DNA of 5,685 bases from positions 1 to 5,685 of the forward strand of contig JBPCTQ010000086.1 of the NCBI GenBank assembly GCA_051011595.1. The letters are read 5' to 3'. The DNA comes from JAOUEE01 sp051011595 (GTDB taxonomy: Bacteria; Actinomycetota; Acidimicrobiia; Acidimicrobiales; SHLQ01). How positions within the stretch are numbered: position 1 is the stretch's first letter; each line of letters opens with the position of its first letter. The notes beneath the pieces are model-generated. The model made no database searches, was not told the DNA's origin, and saw nothing but the letters and a program-made list of their open reading frames with translations. Below, piece by piece: positions 1 through 5,110 of the stretch. A program made the translations under genes and the position numbers.

Positions 1-209
1 GAGGTGATGCGCTGATCGGCGGGATCGAGGTGCTCGAGCGCGACCAGGGCAACCCGCAGGGTGGGTGCCACGGTGTCGTCGGCCGGTTCGGCTTCGATTG
101 TGGTGGTCGACTCCACGACTGACGTCGTGCCGGCCGCGGGGGTGCCATCAGAGCACGCCGAGGCCCCGAGGGCGGCCACCAGCAGCACCAACATCAAACG
201 GTGAGGCAC
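1..209 (-). CDS. Lipoprotein, N-terminal part (possible ABC transporter solute-binding protein); runs off the left edge
   Basis: This reading frame starts at GTG 209-207 and stays open to the window edge, giving 69 codons of an incomplete gene. An in-frame TAG lies three codons upstream, so this GTG is the first possible start. AGGA lies 4 bases before it, which is rather close; an ATG at codon 6 is the alternative. The N-terminus has a short basic stretch (PHR), a hydrophobic core (LMLVLLVAALGA) and a lipobox ASAC with Cys at about residue 19. A low-complexity Thr/Ser/Glu/Ala linker follows, as in exported lipoproteins that need a spacer from the membrane. After the linker comes TLRVALVALEHLDPADQRIT, which resembles the start of family 5 (peptide/nickel type) solute-binding proteins, where a 'hLDPA' motif is common. 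The lipoprotein call is firm; the transporter role is inference because the rest is missing. It begins 38 bases after secG and is probably cotranscribed with it. Confidence 0.72.
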   Translation of the reverse strand, partial: MPHRLMLVLLVAALGASACSDGTPAAGTTSVVESTTTIEAEPADDTVAPTLRVALVALEHLDPADQRIT

Positions 210-247
210 GCCGTCCTATCGGCACCCCCGACACCGTCGTGAGCAGC

Positions 248-472
248 CTAAAGAAGCAGCGCCAGTGCGACCGTGTTGAACGCGAACACCAGCGCCACGA
301 CGATGGTGATGCGATCGAGGTTCTGTTCGACCACGGTGGACCCGGCCGCCGACGCCCCGAGACCGCCACCGAACATGTCGGACAGGCCGCCGCCCTTCCC
401 GCTGTGCAACAGAACCAGGAAGATCAGCGCCAGCGAGACGATGATGTGAACGACCGTGACCAGAACCAACAT
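248..472 (-). CDS. secG: Preprotein translocase subunit SecG
   Basis: A 74-residue inner-membrane protein, the small non-essential partner of SecY and SecE in the Sec protein-export channel. Two hydrophobic helices are visible, at about residues 2-22 and 55-74. They are joined by the family's hallmark loop HSGKGGGLSDMFGGG (23-37), followed by a small-residue stretch and EQNLDR (49-54). Length and layout match actinobacterial SecG. The ATG start is the only option because an in-frame TAA lies five codons upstream. No Shine-Dalgarno sequence precedes it, while a -10-like hexamer sits 9 bases before the ATG, so translation may be nearly leaderless. secG commonly follows gap-pgk-tpiA in Gram-positive bacteria. 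Here an opposite-strand gene separates it from tpiA, so it must use its own promoter. A lipoprotein gene follows 38 bases downstream. Confidence 0.93.
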   Translation of the reverse strand: MLVLVTVVHIIVSLALIFLVLLHSGKGGGLSDMFGGGLGASAAGSTVVEQNLDRITIVVALVFAFNTVALALLL

Positions 473-481
473 GGGTCTGCC

Positions 482-487
482 AGGTTA
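482..487 (-). promoter_or_regulatory. Candidate -10 element for secG
   Basis: On the minus strand this reads TAACCT, fitting the actinobacterial TANNNT pattern. It ends 9 bases before the secG ATG, so transcription would begin within about 3 bases of the start codon. This fits the lack of a ribosome binding site, and leaderless mRNAs are common in actinobacteria. No good -35 was seen at the usual spacing. The hexamer overlaps a GTTAAC palindrome (484-489). Confidence 0.3.
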
Positions 488-601
488 ACAAGGTGGCGCT
501 CATTCCCGACGACACCGGCGTGATCGTCTGCGGCGGGCTTGGGCGGCGACACCGCTGAATGCCAGGCTCGGAACACCACTGATCTCAGCCGAGAGAAATC
601 C

Positions 602-1009
602 ATGTCAACGATCTACGCCGATGCCGACCAGTTCAAGACCCTGTTCAGTCGACTCTTCGCCCAGATCAACGAGGAAACGCCGGACCGCCTCGATCCGTTG
701 GTGAAGAAGAAGATGGTCGTCGTCTTCCGGGTCCACGACCCCGACGTCGAGATGTGGATCGACGGCCGGAGCAAACCGGTGCAGACCTCGTTCAGCGAGG
801 TCGACGGCAAGCTGTCGCTGGCGGCCGAACTCATCGGCAACACCCTGCACGAACTGCTGTTGGGAACCGTGCCGCTGGGCAAGGGGCTCTCCAGCGGCCG
901 TCTCAAGGTGAAGGGGTCGTTCCTCAAAGCCCGCAAGCTGGAGGATCTCCTCCATGCGTGCCAGGAGTTCTACCCGGCGCTGGCCGAGGAGATGCTCGAC
1001 GCCGACTGA
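602..1009 (+). CDS. SCP2 sterol-binding-domain-like protein
   Basis: A 135-residue protein, the only plus-strand gene here. The chosen start is ATG 602, preceded by GAGAG at 591-595 with 6 bases of spacing; the frame is open further upstream to an ATG at 539, but that stretch has no homology-like character. The protein is soluble, with no signal peptide or membrane segment. Its order of elements fits the SCP2 fold: an N-terminal helix (residues 8-25), strands around VVVFRVHDPDVEMWIDG (39-55), a central helix (72-87), then the typical C-terminal stretch with GKGLSSGRLKVKGSFLKA (93-110) and a last helix (112-130). SCP2 domains have a hydrophobic tunnel that binds sterols, fatty acids or acyl-CoA; the ligand here cannot be read from sequence. 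Its stop lies 12 bases from the tpiA stop (convergent), and its start faces secG (divergent). No functional link to glycolysis or secretion is evident. Confidence 0.72.
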   Translation: MSTIYADADQFKTLFSRLFAQINEETPDRLDPLVKKKMVVVFRVHDPDVEMWIDGRSKPVQTSFSEVDGKLSLAAELIGNTLHELLLGTVPLGKGLSSGRLKVKGSFLKARKLEDLLHACQEFYPALAEEMLDAD

Positions 1010-1018
1010 TACTCGGCG
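1000..1018. terminator. Small hairpin between converging genes, possible bidirectional terminator
   Basis: A perfect 6-bp inverted repeat, CGCCGA and TCGGCG, with a 7-base loop (CTGATAC) that contains the stop codon of the SCP2-like gene. It sits where that gene and tpiA converge. Neither side has a T-tract, so it is not a textbook intrinsic terminator, although actinobacteria often use hairpins without T-tracts. The stem is short and may be chance in GC-rich DNA. Confidence 0.3.
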
Positions 1019-1021
1019 CGC

Positions 1022-1804
1022 TCAGATGGCCAGTCGGAACTGGATGATCTGCGCAAAATCGGCAGCATCGAGGGACGCCCCACCCACCAGGGCCCCGTCG
1101 ATGTCGGGCTGACCCATCAGGTCGGGGGCGTTCCCCGGTTTGACCGAGCCGCCGTACTGGATTCGTACCGCTGCGGCCGCGTCGGCGCCGAAGGTGTCGG
1201 CCACCACCGAACGAATGTGGCCACACATCTCCTGGGCATCGTCGGGGGTGGCCGTCTTGCCTGTCCCGATGGCCCAGATCGGTTCGTAGGCGATGACCAG
1301 GCCGGCCACCTGCTCGGACTTCAGCCCGGCCAGACCTTCCTTCACCTGACCGGTGACCTTGTCGGCCGCACCGTCGGCCTCGCGCTCGTCGAGGGTCTCC
1401 CCACAACACATGATCGGTGTCATCTCGTGCTTCAGAACCGCCTTGACCTTGCGGTTGACCTCTTCGTCGGTCTCGGCGAAGAGCTCCCGACGTTCGGAAT
1501 GACCCACGATGACCAGCTCACAGTTGAGCTTGGCCAGCATCGACGGAGCGATCTCGCCGGTGAAGGCGCCACTGTCCTCCCAGTGACAGTTCTGCGCGCC
1601 CAACAGCAAGGCGATCTTGTCCGACTCGACCACCGTCTGCACGGATCGCAGATCGGTGAACGGCGGATGGACCGACACGTCGACGGCGTCCTCGTCCTCG
1701 TCGGTCAACTCGTACGACAGCTTCTGGACCAACTGGATGGCCTCGAAGTGGTTGTGGTGCATCTTCCAGTTGCCACTGATCAGCGGCTTGCGGTCATCAG
1801 CCAT
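1022..1804 (-). CDS. tpiA: Triosephosphate isomerase
   Basis: A cytosolic enzyme that interconverts dihydroxyacetone phosphate and glyceraldehyde 3-phosphate in glycolysis and gluconeogenesis. The protein is 260 residues, slightly above the usual 250. All key motifs are present: GNWKMH (11-16) with substrate-binding Asn12 and catalytic Lys14, GHSERR (101-106) with electrophilic His102, AYEPIWAIGTGKTAT (172-186) with the catalytic base Glu174 and the mobile loop 6, YGGSVKP (217-223) and GALVGGASL (237-245), which hold the phosphate. The ATG start has a near-perfect Shine-Dalgarno GAGGAGGT (1812-1819) 7 bases upstream, the strongest in the window. It starts 17 bases after the pgk stop, so it is the third gene of a gap-pgk-tpiA operon. 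Downstream it converges on the SCP2-like gene. Nothing in it looks damaged. Confidence 0.97.
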   Translation of the reverse strand: MADDRKPLISGNWKMHHNHFEAIQLVQKLSYELTDEDEDAVDVSVHPPFTDLRSVQTVVESDKIALLLGAQNCHWEDSGAFTGEIAPSMLAKLNCELVIVGHSERRELFAETDEEVNRKVKAVLKHEMTPIMCCGETLDEREADGAADKVTGQVKEGLAGLKSEQVAGLVIAYEPIWAIGTGKTATPDDAQEMCGHIRSVVADTFGADAAAAVRIQYGGSVKPGNAPDLMGQPDIDGALVGGASLDAADFAQIIQFRLAI

Positions 1805-1821
1805 GGGAACGACCTCCTCGG

Positions 1822-2949
1822 TCAGTTGGCATTGGGAGCATTACGGAGTGCTTCGAGCCCGGGCAGATCTCCCTGCTCGAGCAACTCGAGTGAGGCGCCA
1901 CCACCGGTGGACACGTGGTCGACCTCGTCGTCGACACCGAACTGTTTGGCTGCGGCCGCGCTGTCGCCACCACCCACCACGCTGTACGCCGACGACTGGG
2001 CGACGGCCATGGCCACCGCACGGGTACCGGCCTCGAAGCGTGGGTCCTCGAACACACCCATGGGGCCGTTCCACAGGATGGTGCGGGCCTCCAGGAGCAC
2101 GTCGGTGAACTCGGCCGCGGTACCGGGACCGATATCGACGCCCATCCAGCCGTCGGGCACCGACCGGCCCACCTGCCGCACCTCTCCCCCGGCGGACGGG
2201 TCGAACAGCTTGCCGCCCGGCCCGAGCGCAGTGATGTCGCTGGGCAGGTGGATGGTCTTGGGGCCGTCGAGCAGCCGACGGCAGGTGTCGATCATGTCGT
2301 CCTCACACAACGACGAACCCACCGAGTGGCCGAGCGCGGCCAGGAACGTGAAGCACATTCCGCCGCCGACGATGAGCGAGTCGACCGAGTCGAGCAGAGC
2401 CTCGATGACTGCCAGCTTGTCGCTGACCTTGGAACCACCCATGACGGCAACGAATGGCCGTTTGGGTTGATTGCGAACGCCGAGAAGCACGTCGACCTCG
2501 TTGGCCAGCAGACGGCCGGCCGCCGACGGCAGGTGCCCAGGTGGTCCCACAACCGAGCCATGGGCCCGGTGTGAGGCGCCGAACGCATCGTTCACGTAGG
2601 CGTCTTGGCCTTCGATCAGGCGGTCGACGAAGGCCGGGTCGTTCGCCGTCTCGCCGGGATCGAAGCGCAGGTTCTCGAGCAGCTCCACCCCGGGCGCCAG
2701 CTGATCGAGACGGGCCCGAACCGGATCCATGACCAGATCGGGTTGGGGTTCACCCTTGGGGCGCCCCAGATGGGAACACGCGGTCACCTGAGCGCCGGCC
2801 GACTGCAGCCACTTCAGCGTGGGCAGCGCGGCACGAATGCGCAGGTCGTCGGTGATCTCCCCATCGGCCAGCGGGACGTTGAAGTCGCAGCGCACGAGGA
2901 CCCGTTTGCCCTCGAGGTCGCCCAGATCTTCGAGGCGAGGAACGCTCAC
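1822..2949 (-). CDS. pgk: Phosphoglycerate kinase (short form)
   Basis: A cytosolic enzyme that transfers phosphate from 1,3-bisphosphoglycerate to ADP, making ATP in glycolysis. The start is GTG 2949-2947, which overlaps the gap stop as GTGA; the frame is open for 106 further codons upstream, but those only read the gap tail out of frame. The N-domain carries RCDFNVPL (20-27), SHLGRPKG (59-66), LLENLRFDPGE (90-100) and NDAFGASHRAHGSVVG (120-135), the substrate side. The C-domain carries MGGSKVSDK (170-178), IVGGGM (193-198), DIGPGTA (272-278), LWNGPMGVFE (292-301), VVGGGDSAAA (324-333) and STGGGASLELLE (347-358), the nucleotide side. At 375 residues it is about 20 shorter than usual; the gap lies between the HLGRPKG and LLENLRF motifs, where the helix-strand stretch before LLENLRF is missing. 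All catalytic motifs are intact, so it should be active. No strong ribosome binding site is present beyond the AAGAAGAA lysine codons of gap, suggesting translational coupling. Confidence 0.96.
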   Translation of the reverse strand: MSVPRLEDLGDLEGKRVLVRCDFNVPLADGEITDDLRIRAALPTLKWLQSAGAQVTACSHLGRPKGEPQPDLVMDPVRARLDQLAPGVELLENLRFDPGETANDPAFVDRLIEGQDAYVNDAFGASHRAHGSVVGPPGHLPSAAGRLLANEVDVLLGVRNQPKRPFVAVMGGSKVSDKLAVIEALLDSVDSLIVGGGMCFTFLAALGHSVGSSLCEDDMIDTCRRLLDGPKTIHLPSDITALGPGGKLFDPSAGGEVRQVGRSVPDGWMGVDIGPGTAAEFTDVLLEARTILWNGPMGVFEDPRFEAGTRAVAMAVAQSSAYSVVGGGDSAAAAKQFGVDDEVDHVSTGGGASLELLEQGDLPGLEALRNAPNAN

Positions 2950-4145
2950 TTCTTCTTGGCGCCCCGTTTGGCTGTGGCCTTCTTGGCCGGGGCCTTCTTG
3001 GCGCCTCGTTTGGCCGCGGTCTTCTTGGTAGCGCCTCGTTTGGTCGCCGTCTTCTTGGTAGCGGTCTTCTTGGCGGCCGTCTTCTTGGTAGCGGTCTTCT
3101 TCGTGGCGGTCTTCTTCTTGGCCGAACGCTTGGCCTTGGCCTTCTTCTTCCCGACGATCACCGCCAGGTCGACCAGGCGGTTCGAGTAGCCCATCTCGTT
3201 GTCGTACCAGCCACAGATCTTCACCAGGGTCCCCTGGCTCATCGTCAGCCCCGAGTCGAACGTGCACGAGGCCGCTCGACCCACGATGTCGGACGACACC
3301 AGCGGTTCCTCGCTGTAGTCGAGCACCTTGGCCAGCGGGCCTCGGCCGGCGGCGGCCTTGAAGGCGGCGTTGATCTGCTCAACGGTGGCGTTGCGGCGCA
3401 AGACGCCGACGAAATCGGTCATCGAACCGTCGGGAATGGGCACCCGCATGGCAATGCCGTCGAGACGACCCTGCATCTTGCGCATCACCAGGCCGGTGGC
3501 GCGTGCCGCTCCGGTGGAGGTGGGCACGATGTTGATGGCCGCGGCCCGGGCCCGGCGCAGATCGCTGTGGGGGCCGTCGACCAGGGCCTGGTCGCCGGTG
3601 TAGCCGTGCACCGTGGTCATCAGCCCGTTCTGCACACCGAAGGCGTCGTCGAGCACCTTGATCATGGGAACGAAGCAGTTGGTGGTGCAGCTGGCGTTGG
3701 AGATGATGTGTTGGGTGTTGGGGTTGTACTTGTCGTCGTTGACCCCCACCACGAAGGTGGCGTCGGCATCACCCGAGGGCGCCGAGATGATGACCTTGGG
3801 AGCGCCCGCCTTGCGGTGCTTGCTGGCCGCGGCCTTGCTGGTGAAGATGCCGGTGGACTCGATGACCACGTCGACTCCGAGGTCGCCCCAGGGCAGGTTC
3901 TCGGGATCGCGCTCGGACAACACGGCCAACGTGTCGCCGTCGACGTTGATGCCACTGCGGGTGGCGCGGATGCGCTGGGGCAGCTGCCCGTGCACCGAAT
4001 CGTTCTTGAGCAAGTGGGCCATGGTCTCGATCGAACCGAGGTCGTTGACGGCCACGAAGTCGATGTCGGCGCCTTGAGCCTTGGCGGCCCGGAAGAAGTT
4101 GCGGCCGATACGACCGAAGCCGTTGATGCCGACGCGAACAGTCAT
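2946..4145 (-). CDS. gap: Type I glyceraldehyde-3-phosphate dehydrogenase with a lysine-rich histone-like C-terminal tail
   Basis: It oxidises glyceraldehyde 3-phosphate to 1,3-bisphosphoglycerate with NAD+ and phosphate, feeding pgk next door. Residues 1-332 form a complete enzyme: Rossmann motif GINGFGRIG (6-14), Asp35 at the adenosine-ribose position and Pro192 in DGPHSDLRRARAA (both favouring NAD over NADP), catalytic Cys153 in SNASCTTNC (149-157), His180, PTSTGAA (208-214) and the conserved end WYDNEMGYSNRLVDLAV (313-329). A normal protein would stop at about 333-338. Here 67 more residues follow, using only K, A, T, R, G, S and P: 28 Lys and 4 Arg, no acidic or aromatic residue, in KKTAT-type pentads. 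The tail resembles those of actinobacterial HupB or topoisomerase I, so nucleic-acid or polyanion binding is inferred. The ATG has AGGAGA (4155-4160) 9 bases upstream. The stop overlaps the pgk start, so the tail is part of the native operon. rapZ ends 63 bases upstream. Confidence 0.97.
   Translation of the reverse strand: MTVRVGINGFGRIGRNFFRAAKAQGADIDFVAVNDLGSIETMAHLLKNDSVHGQLPQRIRATRSGINVDGDTLAVLSERDPENLPWGDLGVDVVIESTGIFTSKAAASKHRKAGAPKVIISAPSGDADATFVVGVNDDKYNPNTQHIISNASCTTNCFVPMIKVLDDAFGVQNGLMTTVHGYTGDQALVDGPHSDLRRARAAAINIVPTSTGAARATGLVMRKMQGRLDGIAMRVPIPDGSMTDFVGVLRRNATVEQINAAFKAAAGRGPLAKVLDYSEEPLVSSDIVGRAASCTFDSGLTMSQGTLVKICGWYDNEMGYSNRLVDLAVIVGKKKAKAKRSAKKKTATKKTATKKTAAKKTATKKTATKRGATKKTAAKRGAKKAPAKKATAKRGAKKK
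2949..3149 (-). repeat. 15-bp tandem repeat encoding the basic GAPDH tail
   Basis: Codons 333-399 of gap. The core at 2997-3116 holds eight consecutive 5-residue units on the pattern KKTAT, KKTAA, KRGAT or KRGAK, so the DNA has a 15-bp period. A higher 30-bp period is also visible: 26 bases at 3046-3071 recur exactly at 3076-3101, and GCGCCTCGTTTGG occurs at 3001-3013 and again at 3031-3043. Of 28 Lys codons 25 are AAG; the three AAA codons all sit in KRG units (residues 369, 379, 393), indicating that these units were copied from one another. The repeat probably grew by slippage or unequal exchange and may vary in length between strains. Confidence 0.9.
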
Positions 4146-4208
4146 GGGTAATGGTCTCCTGTGAGGGAATCAGTGATGAAAATGCCTGGTGGCACGATCG
4201 AGCGACGG

Positions 4209-5057
4209 TTACTTGTCGATGTCGCGGTGCACGATCGTAGGGTCATAGCCTGCCCGAGTCAGCGACCCGGCGACATGTTCGGCGATGGCCACCGATCGAT
4301 GGTGCCCGCCGGTGCACCCGAAGGCAATGGTGAAGTACGACTTCCCCTCCCGCACGTAGGCCGGCATGAGCAGCCCCAGCAGGCGGTCGATGCGTTCGAG
4401 GAAGGTGCCCGTGATGTCCTGACCGAGCACGTAGTCGCGCACCGGTTCGTCCTTGCCGGTGAGCGGCCGCAGCTCTTCGACCCAATGGGGATTGGGCAGG
4501 AACCGACAATCGATGACCATGTCGACGTCGAGCGGCAGGCCGTGTTTGAACCCGAACGACGTCACTGCGGTGCGCATGCCGGCGTCGTGCACGTCGTCGC
4601 CGAACAGCTCGACCATTCGTTGCCGCAGCTGGTGCACGTTGAGTTCGGTGGTGTTGAGCACCACGTCGGCCCCCGCCTTCACCGGTTCGAGGGCATCGCG
4701 CTCGCCCACGATGGCGTCGTTGACGCTGCCTTCGGCCGAGAAGGGATGGCGCCGCCGAGTGGTCTCGTAGCGGCGAATCAGCTGATCGGTGGCCGCCTCG
4801 AGGAAGACCACCCGCACCTTCTCGACGGTACGCCGCAATTCGGCGATGGCGGGCAGAATCAGATCGTGGTAGCCACCCCCGACCACCAGGGCCACCCGTT
4901 CGATGGGCGAGCCCTCGACCTTGGCCAGGTCGGCCACCTTGGGAATCAGCTCGGGCGGCAGGTTGTCGATGACGAACCAGCCGAGATCTTCGAGGCTGTT
5001 GGCCGCCTGGGTTCGTCCGGCACCGGAGAGACCGGTGATGACCACGAATTCGTTCAC
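4209..5057 (-). CDS. rapZ: RapZ/YvcJ-family nucleotide-binding protein (RNase adapter family)
   Basis: A 282-residue cytosolic P-loop protein, close to the usual 284-290. In E. coli RapZ guides RNase E to the small RNA GlmZ and so controls amino-sugar synthesis. Actinobacteria lack that sRNA system, so the target here is unknown; GTP/ATP binding is the safer call. Motifs: Walker A GLSGAGRT (9-16) with Arg in place of Lys, which is common in actinobacterial members; EDLGWFVIDNLPPELIP (23-39); and near the C-terminus AFGCTGGHHRSVAIAEHV (245-262), the family's conserved C-terminal signature. The start is taken as GTG 5057-5055. The frame is open far upstream, but residues before this point are out-of-frame methyltransferase sequence. 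The GTG lacks a Shine-Dalgarno; it overlaps the TGA of an 18-codon micro-ORF and also has a -10-like hexamer 10 bases upstream. Usually yvcK and whiA follow; here gap does. Confidence 0.95.
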   Translation of the reverse strand: MNEFVVITGLSGAGRTQAANSLEDLGWFVIDNLPPELIPKVADLAKVEGSPIERVALVVGGGYHDLILPAIAELRRTVEKVRVVFLEAATDQLIRRYETTRRRHPFSAEGSVNDAIVGERDALEPVKAGADVVLNTTELNVHQLRQRMVELFGDDVHDAGMRTAVTSFGFKHGLPLDVDMVIDCRFLPNPHWVEELRPLTGKDEPVRDYVLGQDITGTFLERIDRLLGLLMPAYVREGKSYFTIAFGCTGGHHRSVAIAEHVAGSLTRAGYDPTIVHRDIDK

Positions 5058-5110
5058 GTTGGTGTCCAGGATACGTGGCCGAAAGCGGGCTGTCTGCCTT
5101 TGATTGCCAT
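5054..5110 (-). CDS. Possible 18-codon micro-ORF coupling the methyltransferase to rapZ
   Basis: ATG 5110-5108 shares one base with the methyltransferase stop (TGATG), and its own TGA (5056-5054) overlaps the rapZ GTG as GTGA. The peptide would be MAIKGRQPAFGHVSWTPT. A GGAG at 5121-5124 lies 10 bases before the ATG. There is no similarity I recognise. The peptide may have no function of its own, but passing ribosomes across this stretch could deliver them to the rapZ start, which lacks a ribosome binding site. It could equally be chance; the ORF is too short for composition to decide. Confidence 0.35.
   Translation of the reverse strand: MAIKGRQPAFGHVSWTPT
5068..5096 (-). promoter_or_regulatory. 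Candidate promoter for rapZ
   Basis: On the minus strand CAGACA (5091-5096, sharing GACA with the TTGACA consensus) and TATCCT (5068-5073, fits TANNNT) are separated by exactly 17 bases. The -10 ends 10 bases before the rapZ GTG, so a transcript would have a leader of only about 3 bases. This would explain the absent Shine-Dalgarno and would also drive gap-pgk-tpiA. It competes with the micro-ORF coupling explanation; both could hold. Confidence 0.35.

Noticed and set aside
222..236. Possible terminator hairpin between secG and the lipoprotein
   Set aside because: The best inverted repeat has only a 4-bp stem (TCGG/CCGA) and no T-tract, so it is not distinguishable from chance.
65..523. Plus-strand frame of 152 codons at the left end
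   Set aside because: It is antisense to both the lipoprotein and secG, is Arg-rich and low in structure, and has no family resemblance.
539..601. Earlier ATG start and a promoter for the SCP2-like gene
   Set aside because: The earlier start lacks a ribosome binding site and adds 21 residues without SCP2 character. No TANNNT -10 with a credible -35 was found in this stretch.
1217..2470. Long plus-strand open frame of 417 codons opposite tpiA and pgk
   Set aside because: It lies opposite two certain genes, crosses their junction, has no recognisable motif, and such antisense frames are expected in GC-rich DNA.
2605..3189. Plus-strand frame with a hydrophobic LAPRLAAVFLVA repeat that looks like membrane helices
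   Set aside because: It is the complement of the lysine/alanine repeat of gap; AAG-rich DNA reads as Phe/Leu on the other strand.
2950..3267. Upstream extension of the pgk frame by 106 codons, rich in Glu, Asp, Gln and Arg, which could suggest an acidic N-terminal domain or a GAPDH-PGK frameshift fusion
   Set aside because: The stretch is the gap tail read one base out of frame, where AAG repeats become GAA. The PGK family starts at about the GTG at 2949, and no canonical slippery heptamer was seen for a -1 shift.
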